Shown here: piece by piece, positions 8,139 through 15,952 of the stretch
Layout: each line of letters begins with the position of its first letter
How positions within the stretch are numbered: position 1 is the first letter of the stretch
Assembly: GCA_964402115.1 (NCBI GenBank)
Contig: CAYOBW010000049.1
Coordinates: forward strand, 1 to 32,388
Origin: CAYOBW01 sp964402115
GTDB taxonomy: Bacteria > Verrucomicrobiota > Kiritimatiellia > UBA8416 > CAYOBW01
Length of the DNA stretch: 32,388 nucleotides
Reading direction: 5' to 3'
The notes under the pieces: model-generated
The model's database searches: none
What the model saw: only the letters and a program-made list of their open reading frames with translations
Told to the model about the DNA's origin: nothing
Translations under genes and position numbers: made by a program

Positions 8139-8882
8139 CTAGAAGTGGTAGGCGATGCCCAGGCTGACTTCGTGGTCGTTGCCGCCCATGAAGTTGCCGC
8201 CGAACTGGGCCACCCAGCCGCTCTTGGTCAGGAAGTCCACGCCGGCCATCAGGCCGATGTCGTTACGCGCCTCGATGTCGGCGCTGCCGTACCTGCCATC
8301 CACGGCCAGCAGCACAAGGCCGAGATGGGCGGCCACGGCGCGCGGCTCGTACACGTGCCAGACGGCCTCCTCGCGGTGTGTCAGGATGTAGCTGGCCTTG
8401 GGCGTCAGCGAGAGCTGCCCCCATTCGAGGTTGACTTCCCGCAGGTCCGATTCGGCGCGCCGGTAGGCAAGGTCCACGCCAAGCCGCAGGCTCTCCTTGC
8501 TTTCCATGACAACGGAGCGGTTGATTTCGTGCTCCAGCAGGTTCCCGCTGAGGATGACGGCCCACTCGAGGCCGCTATCGCCACTGGTGCCCTGGTTGTC
8601 GGCTTCGCACACGCCGATTTCACCGGCGAGTTGCAGGTAGGGCAGGATGTTGCCGCCGGCGCGCGCGAGTACATGGGTGATGTCCACGTCCAGCAGGCTG
8701 CCGTCGGCGTCGAACTCGCGGCGGTCCATCTGGTAACGGAGGCCGAGGCTGTGACCACGCGCGTCGGCCACGGTCAGCAGGGGCTGCGTCGTGGGGGTAA
8801 TCGCGCCATCGGCGGCGGCCCGGGGCGTGGCGATGGCCAGGGAGAGCAGGGCGAGACTGGCTGCGAGGCAGGCAGGCTTCAT
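8139..8882 (-). CDS. Outer-membrane beta-barrel protein
   Basis: The 247-residue protein has a clear signal peptide (about 1-25, with APRAAADG-like cleavage context) followed by alternating polar/hydrophobic beta strands. It ends in Tyr-His-Phe, the aromatic C-terminus recognised by the BAM machinery. The mature part is glycine- and tyrosine-containing, with repeated short strands such as 'VSLGIAYHF' at the end. A longer reading with GTG at 8901-8903 is possible, but the ATG at 8880-8882 is preferred because it begins the signal peptide and has AAGGAA about ten bases upstream. It is the first gene of a minus-strand group with the TerB-like and STN-repeat genes, and is divergent from the system A secretin. 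The specific family was not recognised. Confidence 0.75.
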   Translation of the reverse strand: MKPACLAASLALLSLAIATPRAAADGAITPTTQPLLTVADARGHSLGLRYQMDRREFDADGSLLDVDITHVLARAGGNILPYLQLAGEIGVCEADNQGTSGDSGLEWAVILSGNLLEHEINRSVVMESKESLRLGVDLAYRRAESDLREVNLEWGQLSLTPKASYILTHREEAVWHVYEPRAVAAHLGLVLLAVDGRYGSADIEARNDIGLMAGVDFLTKSGWVAQFGGNFMGGNDHEVSLGIAYHF

Positions 8883-8944
8883 GGCTGTTGGGTTCCTTTC
8901 CACGGGTTCGGCTCACTTTTCAGAGTCCGGTACGCCGAAGAGTC

Positions 8945-8999
8945 TTGACCGCTTGTTATTGACTGGCGATGGTATGGCATCGTTGACCGAAAACGTCAA
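8945..8999. promoter_or_regulatory. Cluster of TTGAC motifs in the divergent promoter region
   Basis: The 185-base region between the divergent beta-barrel and secretin genes has TTGAC at 8945-8949, 8959-8963 and 8983-8987, and the inverse GTCAA at 8995-8999. The last two form a dyad with a seven-base spacer. On the minus strand TTGACG (8999-8994) is 17 bases from CATACC (8976-8971), a weak promoter match. No good -10 was found on the plus strand. The cluster could be -35 elements, an operator for both directions, or chance. Confidence 0.3.
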
Positions 9000-9067
9000 G
9001 GGCAAGTGCATCGCGATGTAGCGACTTGTCGACGCGCGGGGCCGATTCCCGGCTGGGAGAGTGAGCG

Positions 9068-11074
9068 ATGACGAACAAGGGCGTGAAAAAGGTCCGGGGC
9101 TGGGGGCTGGCGCTGGCGCTGGCTGCTCTGGCGGCGGGGTGCGGTACGCTGACGCGCACACCGCCGGTCGCGACGCCGCCCGCGGATGACGGGCGGTTGG
9201 CGCAGGGGCGCGCGCTGTACGTGGCTCGCGACTACCCTGCGGCGCTCGCGGAGTGCATACAGGTGGGCAAGACGCATCCCGGAACGCCCGGGCTGGAGAC
9301 CCTGCGGACGGACATCCTGGTCGCGCTGGCCGCGCAGCGGGCTGACACCGCGGCGCGGCGCGCGGCTGTCGGCCATAAGCAGGCGGCCACGGAGGCGCTG
9401 GAGAAGACGGTGATTCCCGACACGTACCGCCTGGAGCGGCGCGTGACCGGTGTGACGAACAGCCACCTGAGCGCCGCGGGTCCCATGCAGCAGGTGCTGG
9501 ACATGCCCGTCTCCATGCACCTGAAAGGCGCCGAACTGGCGACCGTCATTGCCGCGTTGGCGGGTGACCGCAAACTCAACATCGTGGCCGACCAGGCCCT
9601 TGGCAAGGGTAAGGCCCTGGACATGGACCTCGACGACGTGCCGCTCGGGGAAGTGCTGGACTACGTCGAACGGAACTTCGGCGTCCAGTGCTACATGGGG
9701 AAGAACATGCTCTGGATCACCGCCATGAACGATCCTGCCAAGGCGCCGCTCGAGACACGCGTCTACCGTCTGCGCAAGGGGCTGCAGTTCCATGGGTCGG
9801 ACTGGCTGGACGTGGGCCCCAAGGCGCCCCAGGGGCCCGAGAAGTCCATGCTGACCTACAAGGCCACCGAACTTCCCGGCGGCAAGAGTTACCTGGAAAC
9901 GCTGATCGAGAAGTTTGTGCCGGCGGAGGCCGGCGGGCAGCTGCACCTGGACCGCAACGCGCATCTCCTGTTCGTCCGCAACACCGCCGAGAACCTGCAG
10001 CTCATCGAGAGGATCATAGACGCCGTTGACATGACGCCGCCGCAGGTGCTGATCGAGGCGCGGTTTATCGAGGTCAGTGTCTCCGACTTGCGCGAACTGG
10101 GCGTGGACTGGATGCTGAACGCCTCCGCGGATGTGACGAAGAAGTGGGTCTTCCAAAATGGCCAGTGGCAGCGCGTGGCCAAGACCCAGATCGACAGCGG
10201 CAACGTCGTGGGCTTCACGCCCTACAGCACCGACGCCAACGGGGCTTTTCCGCTGGGCCCGCAGGGCTCCTTCGGCCTCGCGCGCGACGGCAACCCCGCC
10301 ACGGCGGACCAGGGTCTGAATCTCACCTACCAGGGCATTCTCACCCAGCCGATGTTCAGCGCCGTCCTCCACCTGCTGGAAATCTCCGGCAAGGGGCGCA
10401 CGCTGTCCGTGCCGCGCGTGACGACCATGAACAACAATCCCGCCAAGCTGCGGCACGGCGAGGATCTCCGCTTCTACGAGGAGTTCGAGGCGCAGGCCTT
10501 CAACCTGGTGGACGACAACAACCGCCGCTACACCATGACCGTGCTGGTTCCGAAGGGCAAGCCCGCGCTCGAGGAATTGGGGATCACGCTCGTGGCCGTG
10601 CCCAGCGTAGGGGCGGACCGCACGACGATCAGTTTGATGCTGACGCCGACGCTCAGCAAGCTGGAGGGGTTCGTCTCCTACCAGGACGACTCCGACCGCA
10701 TCGGTACCGGTCAGGACGAGATCCGCCAGGCGGTGGTCAAGTTGCCGATCGTGTCGCGTCGGGAGATCCAGACCAAGGTGGCCGTGGAAAGCGGCGAGAC
10801 GGTGGTGATGGGCGGCTTGATCGATTCGGTCGAGCAGGAGACCATTCATAAGGTGCCTTTTCTGGGGTCGATCCCCCTGCTGGGGCAGTTGTTCAAGCGA
10901 GTCGACACGACGGAGGAGAAGAAGAACCTCATCGTGTTCGTCACCGCCACGGTGGTGTCCGAGCGCGGTGAGTCGCTCCTGCCGGCTGAACCAGCCGCCG
11001 CGGGCACGGTGGTCGCGGAGCCAGTCGCAGCGCCCGCGCTGGTTCCCGCCCCCGCCCCCGCGCCGGTACCCTGA
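9068..11074 (+). CDS. Lipoprotein secretin of system A (GspD/PilQ family)
   Basis: The 668-residue protein is an outer-membrane channel subunit. It has a lipoprotein signal with lipobox LAAGC and lipidated Cys25. A short helical, TPR-like segment (45-115) is followed by an STN/N0-type domain (about 145-217), an N1-like domain (about 230-320) and the secretin domain (about 325-635). The pore domain carries 'PPQVLIEARFIEVSVSDL', 'SGETVVMGGLI' and 'VPFLGSIPLLGQLFK', all family hallmarks. The tail is a Pro/Ala-rich stretch that may span the cell-wall space. GGGAGAG lies seven bases before the ATG. It heads the system A gene row; in Akkermansia a comparable secretin (Amuc_1098) precedes the Amuc_1100 locus, so a type IV pilus-like or secretion role is inferred. 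Confidence 0.92.
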   Translation: MTNKGVKKVRGWGLALALAALAAGCGTLTRTPPVATPPADDGRLAQGRALYVARDYPAALAECIQVGKTHPGTPGLETLRTDILVALAAQRADTAARRAAVGHKQAATEALEKTVIPDTYRLERRVTGVTNSHLSAAGPMQQVLDMPVSMHLKGAELATVIAALAGDRKLNIVADQALGKGKALDMDLDDVPLGEVLDYVERNFGVQCYMGKNMLWITAMNDPAKAPLETRVYRLRKGLQFHGSDWLDVGPKAPQGPEKSMLTYKATELPGGKSYLETLIEKFVPAEAGGQLHLDRNAHLLFVRNTAENLQLIERIIDAVDMTPPQVLIEARFIEVSVSDLRELGVDWMLNASADVTKKWVFQNGQWQRVAKTQIDSGNVVGFTPYSTDANGAFPLGPQGSFGLARDGNPATADQGLNLTYQGILTQPMFSAVLHLLEISGKGRTLSVPRVTTMNNNPAKLRHGEDLRFYEEFEAQAFNLVDDNNRRYTMTVLVPKGKPALEELGITLVAVPSVGADRTTISLMLTPTLSKLEGFVSYQDDSDRIGTGQDEIRQAVVKLPIVSRREIQTKVAVESGETVVMGGLIDSVEQETIHKVPFLGSIPLLGQLFKRVDTTEEKKNLIVFVTATVVSERGESLLPAEPAAAGTVVAEPVAAPALVPAPAPAPVP

Positions 11075-11104
11075 CGCCCGTGGCGTTGAGGAAAGCAAGT
11101 CCGC

Positions 11105-12694
11105 ATGATGTACTCCAAGGACAGCCTGGGTTTGGATGCCGCGGATGCCGCGGTTGCCGCCGTGCATCTGCAGCGACGCTGGTGGCGGCTGCGCCTGCGC
11201 GCCGGCGGCTGGGCCCGGCTCCCCGCTGACGCGGCCGAGCGGCGGCGCGTCCAGCAGGCTTTCATGCAGCGGCACGGCTGGGAACACGTGCCGGGCGTCC
11301 TGCCCCTGCGCGGGTCGGTCGTCATGCTGCACGCGCTGGCGCTCGCCGACGAGGACCCGCGCTCGGTGGAACAGGTTGTCGCGATGGAACTCAAGCAGTT
11401 CGGGGGCTTGGACCGCGCCCAGCTCATCACGGACCACGTCGTGCAGCGCGGTCCCGATGGCCGGCGACTCATCATGCTGGCCGTGGCGCGGCGCGAGGAG
11501 GTACAGGACTTGGTGGACACGTACCGGGCCCTGGGCGTCGACCCGACGGACGTCGTGCCCGCGGCTGTGGCCTTGATGAACACCGTGGACTACCTGGGCG
11601 GCGCCGGACCGGGACCGTACGTCTGCGTGGCGCTGGAGGCGGACGGCACGGAGGTTGTCGTGGCTTTTCGCCGCACCCTCCTGTTCGCTCGCCGTTTCGG
11701 GGCGGGGTCGGCCGGGTTCCCCGACCGTGGGCGGGGGCCGGGGGGTGCAGTGCGCGGCGCGGATATGGGCTGGCTGGAGGCCGATCCGGCGGTCACGCGC
11801 TGGCTGGGCGAACTGAAGGCGTGCCTGCAGCTCTATGCGGCCCAGTGGGATGCGCCGCCGTGCAGGCCGCTGACCCTCGTGCTCTGCGGCGCCGGCGCCG
11901 ACACGCCGGGGCTGCCGCAGGCCGTGCGCAATGCCACGCAGCTGCGGGCCGTGCCGCTGAGCGCACTGGGGCGCCCGTTTGGATTGGAGGACACGGAACG
12001 CTACGCGCTGGCCACCGGGTTGGCGCTGGCGGGCGGCGGGCGAAGCGTGACGCCGCTGAGCCTGCTGCCGGCGCCGCTGCGCGAGCGGCTCGTGCTGCAG
12101 TGGCACGGCAAGTACGGCTGGCGTGTCAGTGCCGCGACACTACTGGCGCTGCTGATCCTCGTGCTGGCGACCTATGTGGACGTTAAGCGCAAGGAGCAGA
12201 CGCTGCTCATGCGCCGCGCGGAGTTGAGCAACTGCCACAGCCAGCAGGCCCGGGTAGGGTCGTTGCAGACGCGGCGTGACGGCATGGCGCGGGCGCTGGT
12301 GCCGTACCGGACCGCCGTGCGCAACAGCGAACTGGCGCGCGCGGTTCTGCTGGCCGTCGGGCAGGCCAAGCATCCCGATGACTGGGTCACCCTTATCGCC
12401 GACGCCCGCTCCTACTTCCCCCCACCGCGGCGACCGGTGGCCCTGAACACGAATGGGCAGGCGCAGGTTGAGGCTGCGCCTGACTTCTCGCAGGTCGTGG
12501 TGGAGGGCTATACGCCGGTCCAGGATCTTTCGACGGTGAAAGCCATGATCGCCGCCCTGCGGGCGCGGCCCGGTGTCGCCGGGGTCGACCTGCTGGGCGA
12601 CGACCGCGTGCGTCTCGACTCGGCCCGTGACGCGCGGTGGTCCGCCGCGCCGTGTCGTCTGTTTGCCGTGGAGATTGTGCTGCAGAAACCATGA
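11105..12694 (+). CDS. PilM-PilN-like fusion (GspL-like inner-membrane assembly protein)
   Basis: The protein has 529 residues. The N-terminal part (about 1-320) resembles the actin-like PilM/GspL cytoplasmic domain, including 'ALGVDPTDVVPAAVALMN' and the late 'ALATGLAL'. A transmembrane helix lies at about 341-358, followed by a coiled stretch and a periplasmic ferredoxin-like part (about 400-529) as in PilN/GspL. Thus one gene does what pilM and pilN do separately in system B. An internal Gly/Arg-rich segment (about 199-217) looks like a disordered insertion. GAGGAAA lies about ten bases upstream of the paired ATGs at 11105 and 11108. The stop overlaps the next start (ATGA), showing translational coupling. 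Strict PilM motifs are diverged, so GspL is an equal reading. Confidence 0.75.
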   Translation: MMYSKDSLGLDAADAAVAAVHLQRRWWRLRLRAGGWARLPADAAERRRVQQAFMQRHGWEHVPGVLPLRGSVVMLHALALADEDPRSVEQVVAMELKQFGGLDRAQLITDHVVQRGPDGRRLIMLAVARREEVQDLVDTYRALGVDPTDVVPAAVALMNTVDYLGGAGPGPYVCVALEADGTEVVVAFRRTLLFARRFGAGSAGFPDRGRGPGGAVRGADMGWLEADPAVTRWLGELKACLQLYAAQWDAPPCRPLTLVLCGAGADTPGLPQAVRNATQLRAVPLSALGRPFGLEDTERYALATGLALAGGGRSVTPLSLLPAPLRERLVLQWHGKYGWRVSAATLLALLILVLATYVDVKRKEQTLLMRRAELSNCHSQQARVGSLQTRRDGMARALVPYRTAVRNSELARAVLLAVGQAKHPDDWVTLIADARSYFPPPRRPVALNTNGQAQVEAAPDFSQVVVEGYTPVQDLSTVKAMIAALRARPGVAGVDLLGDDRVRLDSARDARWSAAPCRLFAVEIVLQKP

Positions 12695-13572
12695 AACCCA
12701 TCTCCCCTGATACGCTTGCGCTCGTGCACACGCGTCGTGCGGCGCTGGTGACGCTGGTGGGCACCGTATCCGCGCTGGCGATCCTGACGCTGGCGGTACT
12801 CGTGCCGCTGCGGCGGACGCGCGGCGCCCTGGCGCGTGAGATTGCCGGCGTGGAGGCGGACCTGATGGGGATCTGGAAGACGCCCGGCCGCCAGCCGTTG
12901 CACGTCCAGGCCGATCTGGCGGACCTGCGCTGCAGACAACTTGAGCAGGAGTGGGCCGTCCTGCAGGAGCGGGCGGTCACCTTCAAGGGGCAGTTACCGT
13001 ACTCGACGACGGTCAGCAACGAGCAGGGCCGCATCAATTTCAAGGTCGCCCTCTTCGAGTCGCGGACTCGCTTGCGGGCCAAGGCCGAGCAGCGCGGCGC
13101 CGCCCTGCCGGCGGATCTCGGCATCCCGGAGACGATCGACGCCGCGGAAGACGCCGAAACCCGCTTTCGGCAGTTGGCCGTGACCACGCACCTGCTCGAC
13201 ACGCTGCTGGATACCGGCGTGCCCGTGGTCCAGTCCATTACGCCGCTGGCGCCCGTCACGCTGGCCCAGCCGCGCGATACCGGCATGAGCGCGCAGGAGT
13301 TCCCCGTGCGGGTCATGCTACGGTGCCCGTTCGAGAAACTGCTGAGCGTGCTGGAAACCCTGGGACGCGAACGGACCTTCTTTGCCGTGCGGGGGTTGCG
13401 CGTCGAGCGGCTCGATCGCGAGGTGTCCGATCCGCTCCGGGTGGAACTGACGGCTGGCGCCCTGGTCTACACCACGGCCAGGCTGGACGAGGTGGGGCCA
13501 CCCCCGCCTGAGCGCGAGATGCCGGTCGGCGCTGGCGGCGGCACGGGCGCGGAACAGGAGGGTGGGTCGTGA
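12691..13572 (+). CDS. PilO/GspM-like membrane protein, Amuc_1100-like
   Basis: The ATG at 12691 overlaps the preceding stop as ATGA and begins just before the transmembrane helix (about residues 15-40), so it is chosen over an upstream in-frame start. The 293-residue protein continues with a charged coiled coil and a periplasmic alpha/beta region (about 90-265), including 'INFKVALFESRTRLRAKA' and 'ALPADLGIPETI', and a Pro/Gly-rich tail. This topology and the gene position match PilO/GspM and the Akkermansia Amuc_1100 protein, which is a PilO-like component of a type IV pilus-like locus. Similarity to Amuc_1100 is judged by pattern only. The stop overlaps the next start as GTGA. Confidence 0.65.
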   Translation: MKPISPDTLALVHTRRAALVTLVGTVSALAILTLAVLVPLRRTRGALAREIAGVEADLMGIWKTPGRQPLHVQADLADLRCRQLEQEWAVLQERAVTFKGQLPYSTTVSNEQGRINFKVALFESRTRLRAKAEQRGAALPADLGIPETIDAAEDAETRFRQLAVTTHLLDTLLDTGVPVVQSITPLAPVTLAQPRDTGMSAQEFPVRVMLRCPFEKLLSVLETLGRERTFFAVRGLRVERLDREVSDPLRVELTAGALVYTTARLDEVGPPPPEREMPVGAGGGTGAEQEGGS

Positions 13573-14198
13573 CGCTGGAGCGTATCTGGCGGGCCTTGGC
13601 GCGTGTGAACATGCGGGCAGTGGCGACGGTGGCGTGGGGCCTGCTGGCCGTGACTTTCGTGTGGTCGCTCTGGCAGAGTGCGCTGGATGCCGCCCGGCCC
13701 CTGGGTTCGGCCCCCGAGCCGGAGGATCTGCCCCTGGCGGCCGACCGTGAACAGGCGACCTGGTTGCGCGCGGCGCGGTTCGCCGAACACCGTAACCCCT
13801 TTCAGTCGGACTACCTGGAGGCGTGGCAGGAGCAGCGGCGGGCCTCCGCCCTGCTGGCGGTCACCCAGGCCGTGGACGCTGTGCTGGCGTTGCCGCCGGC
13901 AACGAACCTGGCCGCGCGCCCGGCGGCGCAGGAAGTGCCGCGCCTGGTGGTCCTGTACCGCGGTTCCATCCGGCGACCGGATGGTGTGCTGACTGCCCTG
14001 CTGGACGCGCCCGCGCAAACACAAGCGGTGGCGCGCGCAGTCGGTGGCACATTTGTCGGTTACCGCATCGTGCGCATCGGACGTCACGAGCTGACGCTGG
14101 AGGGTGTGGATGGCGCGGCGTACGTGCTGCAGGCCGGGGTTACGCAGGCCGTGCCGCAGGTGCAGCTGGAATTACCCCGGGAGGAAGAGGCGCCATGA
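13569..14198 (+). CDS. GspC/PilP-like bitopic protein of system A
   Basis: This 209-residue protein starts at GTG (13569) overlapping the previous stop. One transmembrane helix (about 16-35) precedes a periplasmic segment. 'RFAEHRNPFQSDYLEAW' (about 70-86) is the Asn-Pro-Phe type motif often seen before the homology region of PilP/GspC. The C-terminal part (about 123-195), with 'LVVLYRGSIRRPDG', 'YRIVRIG' and 'LEGVDGAAYVLQAG', fits the small beta domain of GspC/PilP that contacts the secretin. It probably links the inner-membrane PilN/PilO-like proteins to the secretin of this operon. The stop overlaps the ATPase start as ATGA. Confidence 0.6.
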   Translation: MTLERIWRALARVNMRAVATVAWGLLAVTFVWSLWQSALDAARPLGSAPEPEDLPLAADREQATWLRAARFAEHRNPFQSDYLEAWQEQRRASALLAVTQAVDAVLALPPATNLAARPAAQEVPRLVVLYRGSIRRPDGVLTALLDAPAQTQAVARAVGGTFVGYRIVRIGRHELTLEGVDGAAYVLQAGVTQAVPQVQLELPREEEAP

Positions 14199-15937
14199 CG
14201 GTGGGCGATGGATGGCAGAGCGGGACGGCAGCCACACCGGCGGCGGTGCGTGCGCGCGAGGCGGTCCTCCAGAGGTTGGGCACGGCGCTGATCGACGAGG
14301 GGCGGGTGGAACGGGGCGCGTGGGAGGCGCTCCTGCAGCGCATGCGGCGCGAGGGCGGGACGCTTGAGGCGCTGTTGATCGAGGCGGCGGTGCTGACCGA
14401 GGACGACCTGCTGGAGCGGCTGGCCGGGATCATGGGGCTGCCGACCCTGTGCGCCGGCGCTGCTGTCATCGAACCGGAAGCCGTGGCCCGCGTACCCGAC
14501 CGCGTGGCCGTCCATCACCAGGTCATGCCCGTGCGGATGGCGGGGGCCGCCGTGGTGCTTGCCACGGCACATGCGCCGGACGTACGCGAAGAAGACAAGC
14601 TGCGACTGGTGCTCGGCTGCCCCGTGGACTGGGTGCTTTGCCGTGCCGGTGACATCGCGGCTTTCATCCGGCAGTATTACGGCGTCGGCATCGAGGCCCT
14701 GGCTGGCCTGGAGCAGAAGAACGGCCGCTCTGAGGATGCCGGCAACATCAGCGAGTTCGTGCAACTGGTCATTGCCGACGCCGTGCGCAGCAACGCGAGC
14801 GACGTCCACATCGAACCGGGGCTCGACAGCCTGCGTTTGCGTTACCGGATCGACGGCATGCTCTATCCGATTCCGCTGCCGCGCGCCATCCCCCACTACC
14901 AGCGCGCCATCGCCTCCAGCATCAAGGTCCTGGCCCAGTTGAACATTGCCGACCGGCGGTTGCCGCAGGACGGCCGTTTCGCCGTCACCGTCGCGGGCGA
15001 GACGCTCGACATTCGCGTCTCCGTGCTCCCGTCCTACCACGGTGAGGCCGTGAACTTGCGTATCCTGAATCGCCGCACGACGTTTCTGGGGCTGTCGGAA
15101 CTGGGGTTGCGCGCGCCCCAGTTGACCGTGCTGGAGGACCTGATCAGCCAACCCAACGGCGTTATCCTCTTCGTGGGGGCCACGGGCAGCGGCAAAACCA
15201 CCAGCCTCTACGCGGCGCTGGATCGTCTGAATCAGCCCGACCGCAAGATCGTTACGGTGGAGGATCCGGTCGAGTACCAGATCGGCGGCATTTTGCAGAT
15301 GCAGGCCCACCCGGATATCGGTTTCACGTTCGCCGCGGGGTTGCGTTCGATCCTGCGCCATGACCCTGACGTGATCCTGATCGGGGAGATTCGCGACCGC
15401 GAAACGGCCGACACGGCCGTGGCCGCCGCACTGACCGGGCATCTTGTGTTCAGTACGCTGCACACCAACGACGCCGCGAGTACCGTGACCCGCCTGATGG
15501 ATATGGGGGTGGAACCCTATCTCATTGCCTCCAGCTTGAAAGGCATTGTCGCGCAACGGCTTGTACGGCGGGTCTGCGCTGTCTGTCAGGAGCCTGCGCC
15601 CGCGGAGCGGTGCATCCTGTCCGACATCCGGATCGCCTGCCCGGACGCCCCGGAGCAGCCGATTCTTGTGCGTGGGCGGGGCTGTCCGGCGTGCCGCTTT
15701 ACGGGGTATAGCGGGCGCAAGGCCATCTTCGAGATTCTGGTTCTGTCGGATGCGCTGCGGAGCATGATCGTCGAGCGCGTGGTCAGCGGCAGACTCATGG
15801 CCCGCGCCGTGGAGGAGGGGATGCTGACGCTGCGGCAGAGTGGGTGGTACTGCGCGCTGGACGGCATCACCACGGTTGACGACGTTCTGCGTGTCACCCG
15901 TCAGCGGCACGAAAGCGAAGCAGCCGTCGAGATTTGA
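14195..15937 (+). CDS. gspE: GspE/PilB-type secretion/pilus assembly ATPase
   Basis: The start is ATG at 14195, overlapping the previous stop and preceded by GGGAGGAAGAGG; the frame is open further upstream, but that part is not coding-like. The 580-residue ATPase has an N-terminal GspE_N/MshEN-type domain (about 20-160), the N2 region with 'ASDVHIEP' (201-208), Walker A GATGSGKT (328-335), the Asp box near 'VTVEDPVEYQ', Walker B ILIGEIRD (about 394-401) and the His box 'STLHTND'. Four cysteines in two CxxC pairs (461/464 and 497/500) form the usual zinc-binding element of extension ATPases. It powers assembly of the system A fibre or pseudopilus. It is the last gene of the row. No retraction ATPase, PilC-type platform protein or pseudopilin accompanies it here. 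Confidence 0.95.
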   Translation: MTVGDGWQSGTAATPAAVRAREAVLQRLGTALIDEGRVERGAWEALLQRMRREGGTLEALLIEAAVLTEDDLLERLAGIMGLPTLCAGAAVIEPEAVARVPDRVAVHHQVMPVRMAGAAVVLATAHAPDVREEDKLRLVLGCPVDWVLCRAGDIAAFIRQYYGVGIEALAGLEQKNGRSEDAGNISEFVQLVIADAVRSNASDVHIEPGLDSLRLRYRIDGMLYPIPLPRAIPHYQRAIASSIKVLAQLNIADRRLPQDGRFAVTVAGETLDIRVSVLPSYHGEAVNLRILNRRTTFLGLSELGLRAPQLTVLEDLISQPNGVILFVGATGSGKTTSLYAALDRLNQPDRKIVTVEDPVEYQIGGILQMQAHPDIGFTFAAGLRSILRHDPDVILIGEIRDRETADTAVAAALTGHLVFSTLHTNDAASTVTRLMDMGVEPYLIASSLKGIVAQRLVRRVCAVCQEPAPAERCILSDIRIACPDAPEQPILVRGRGCPACRFTGYSGRKAIFEILVLSDALRSMIVERVVSGRLMARAVEEGMLTLRQSGWYCALDGITTVDDVLRVTRQRHESEAAVEI

Positions 15938-15952
15938 GCGGCCAGTGAAACG

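Noticed and set aside
8996..12106. A 1036-codon open frame antisense to the system A secretin and PilM-N genes
   Set aside because: Its translation is Arg/His/Gln-rich without domain motifs, and the opposite strand encodes clear secretin and PilM-like proteins. Long antisense frames are common in high-GC DNA.
13823..14194. N-terminal extension of the GspE-type ATPase
   Set aside because: The added residues are Ala/Gly/Arg-rich out-of-frame readings of the upstream gene, and ATG 14195 has a ribosome binding site and the ATGA overlap.
14084..15910. A 608-codon open frame antisense to the GspE gene
   Set aside because: Low-complexity composition and no motifs, while the plus strand has all GspE motifs.
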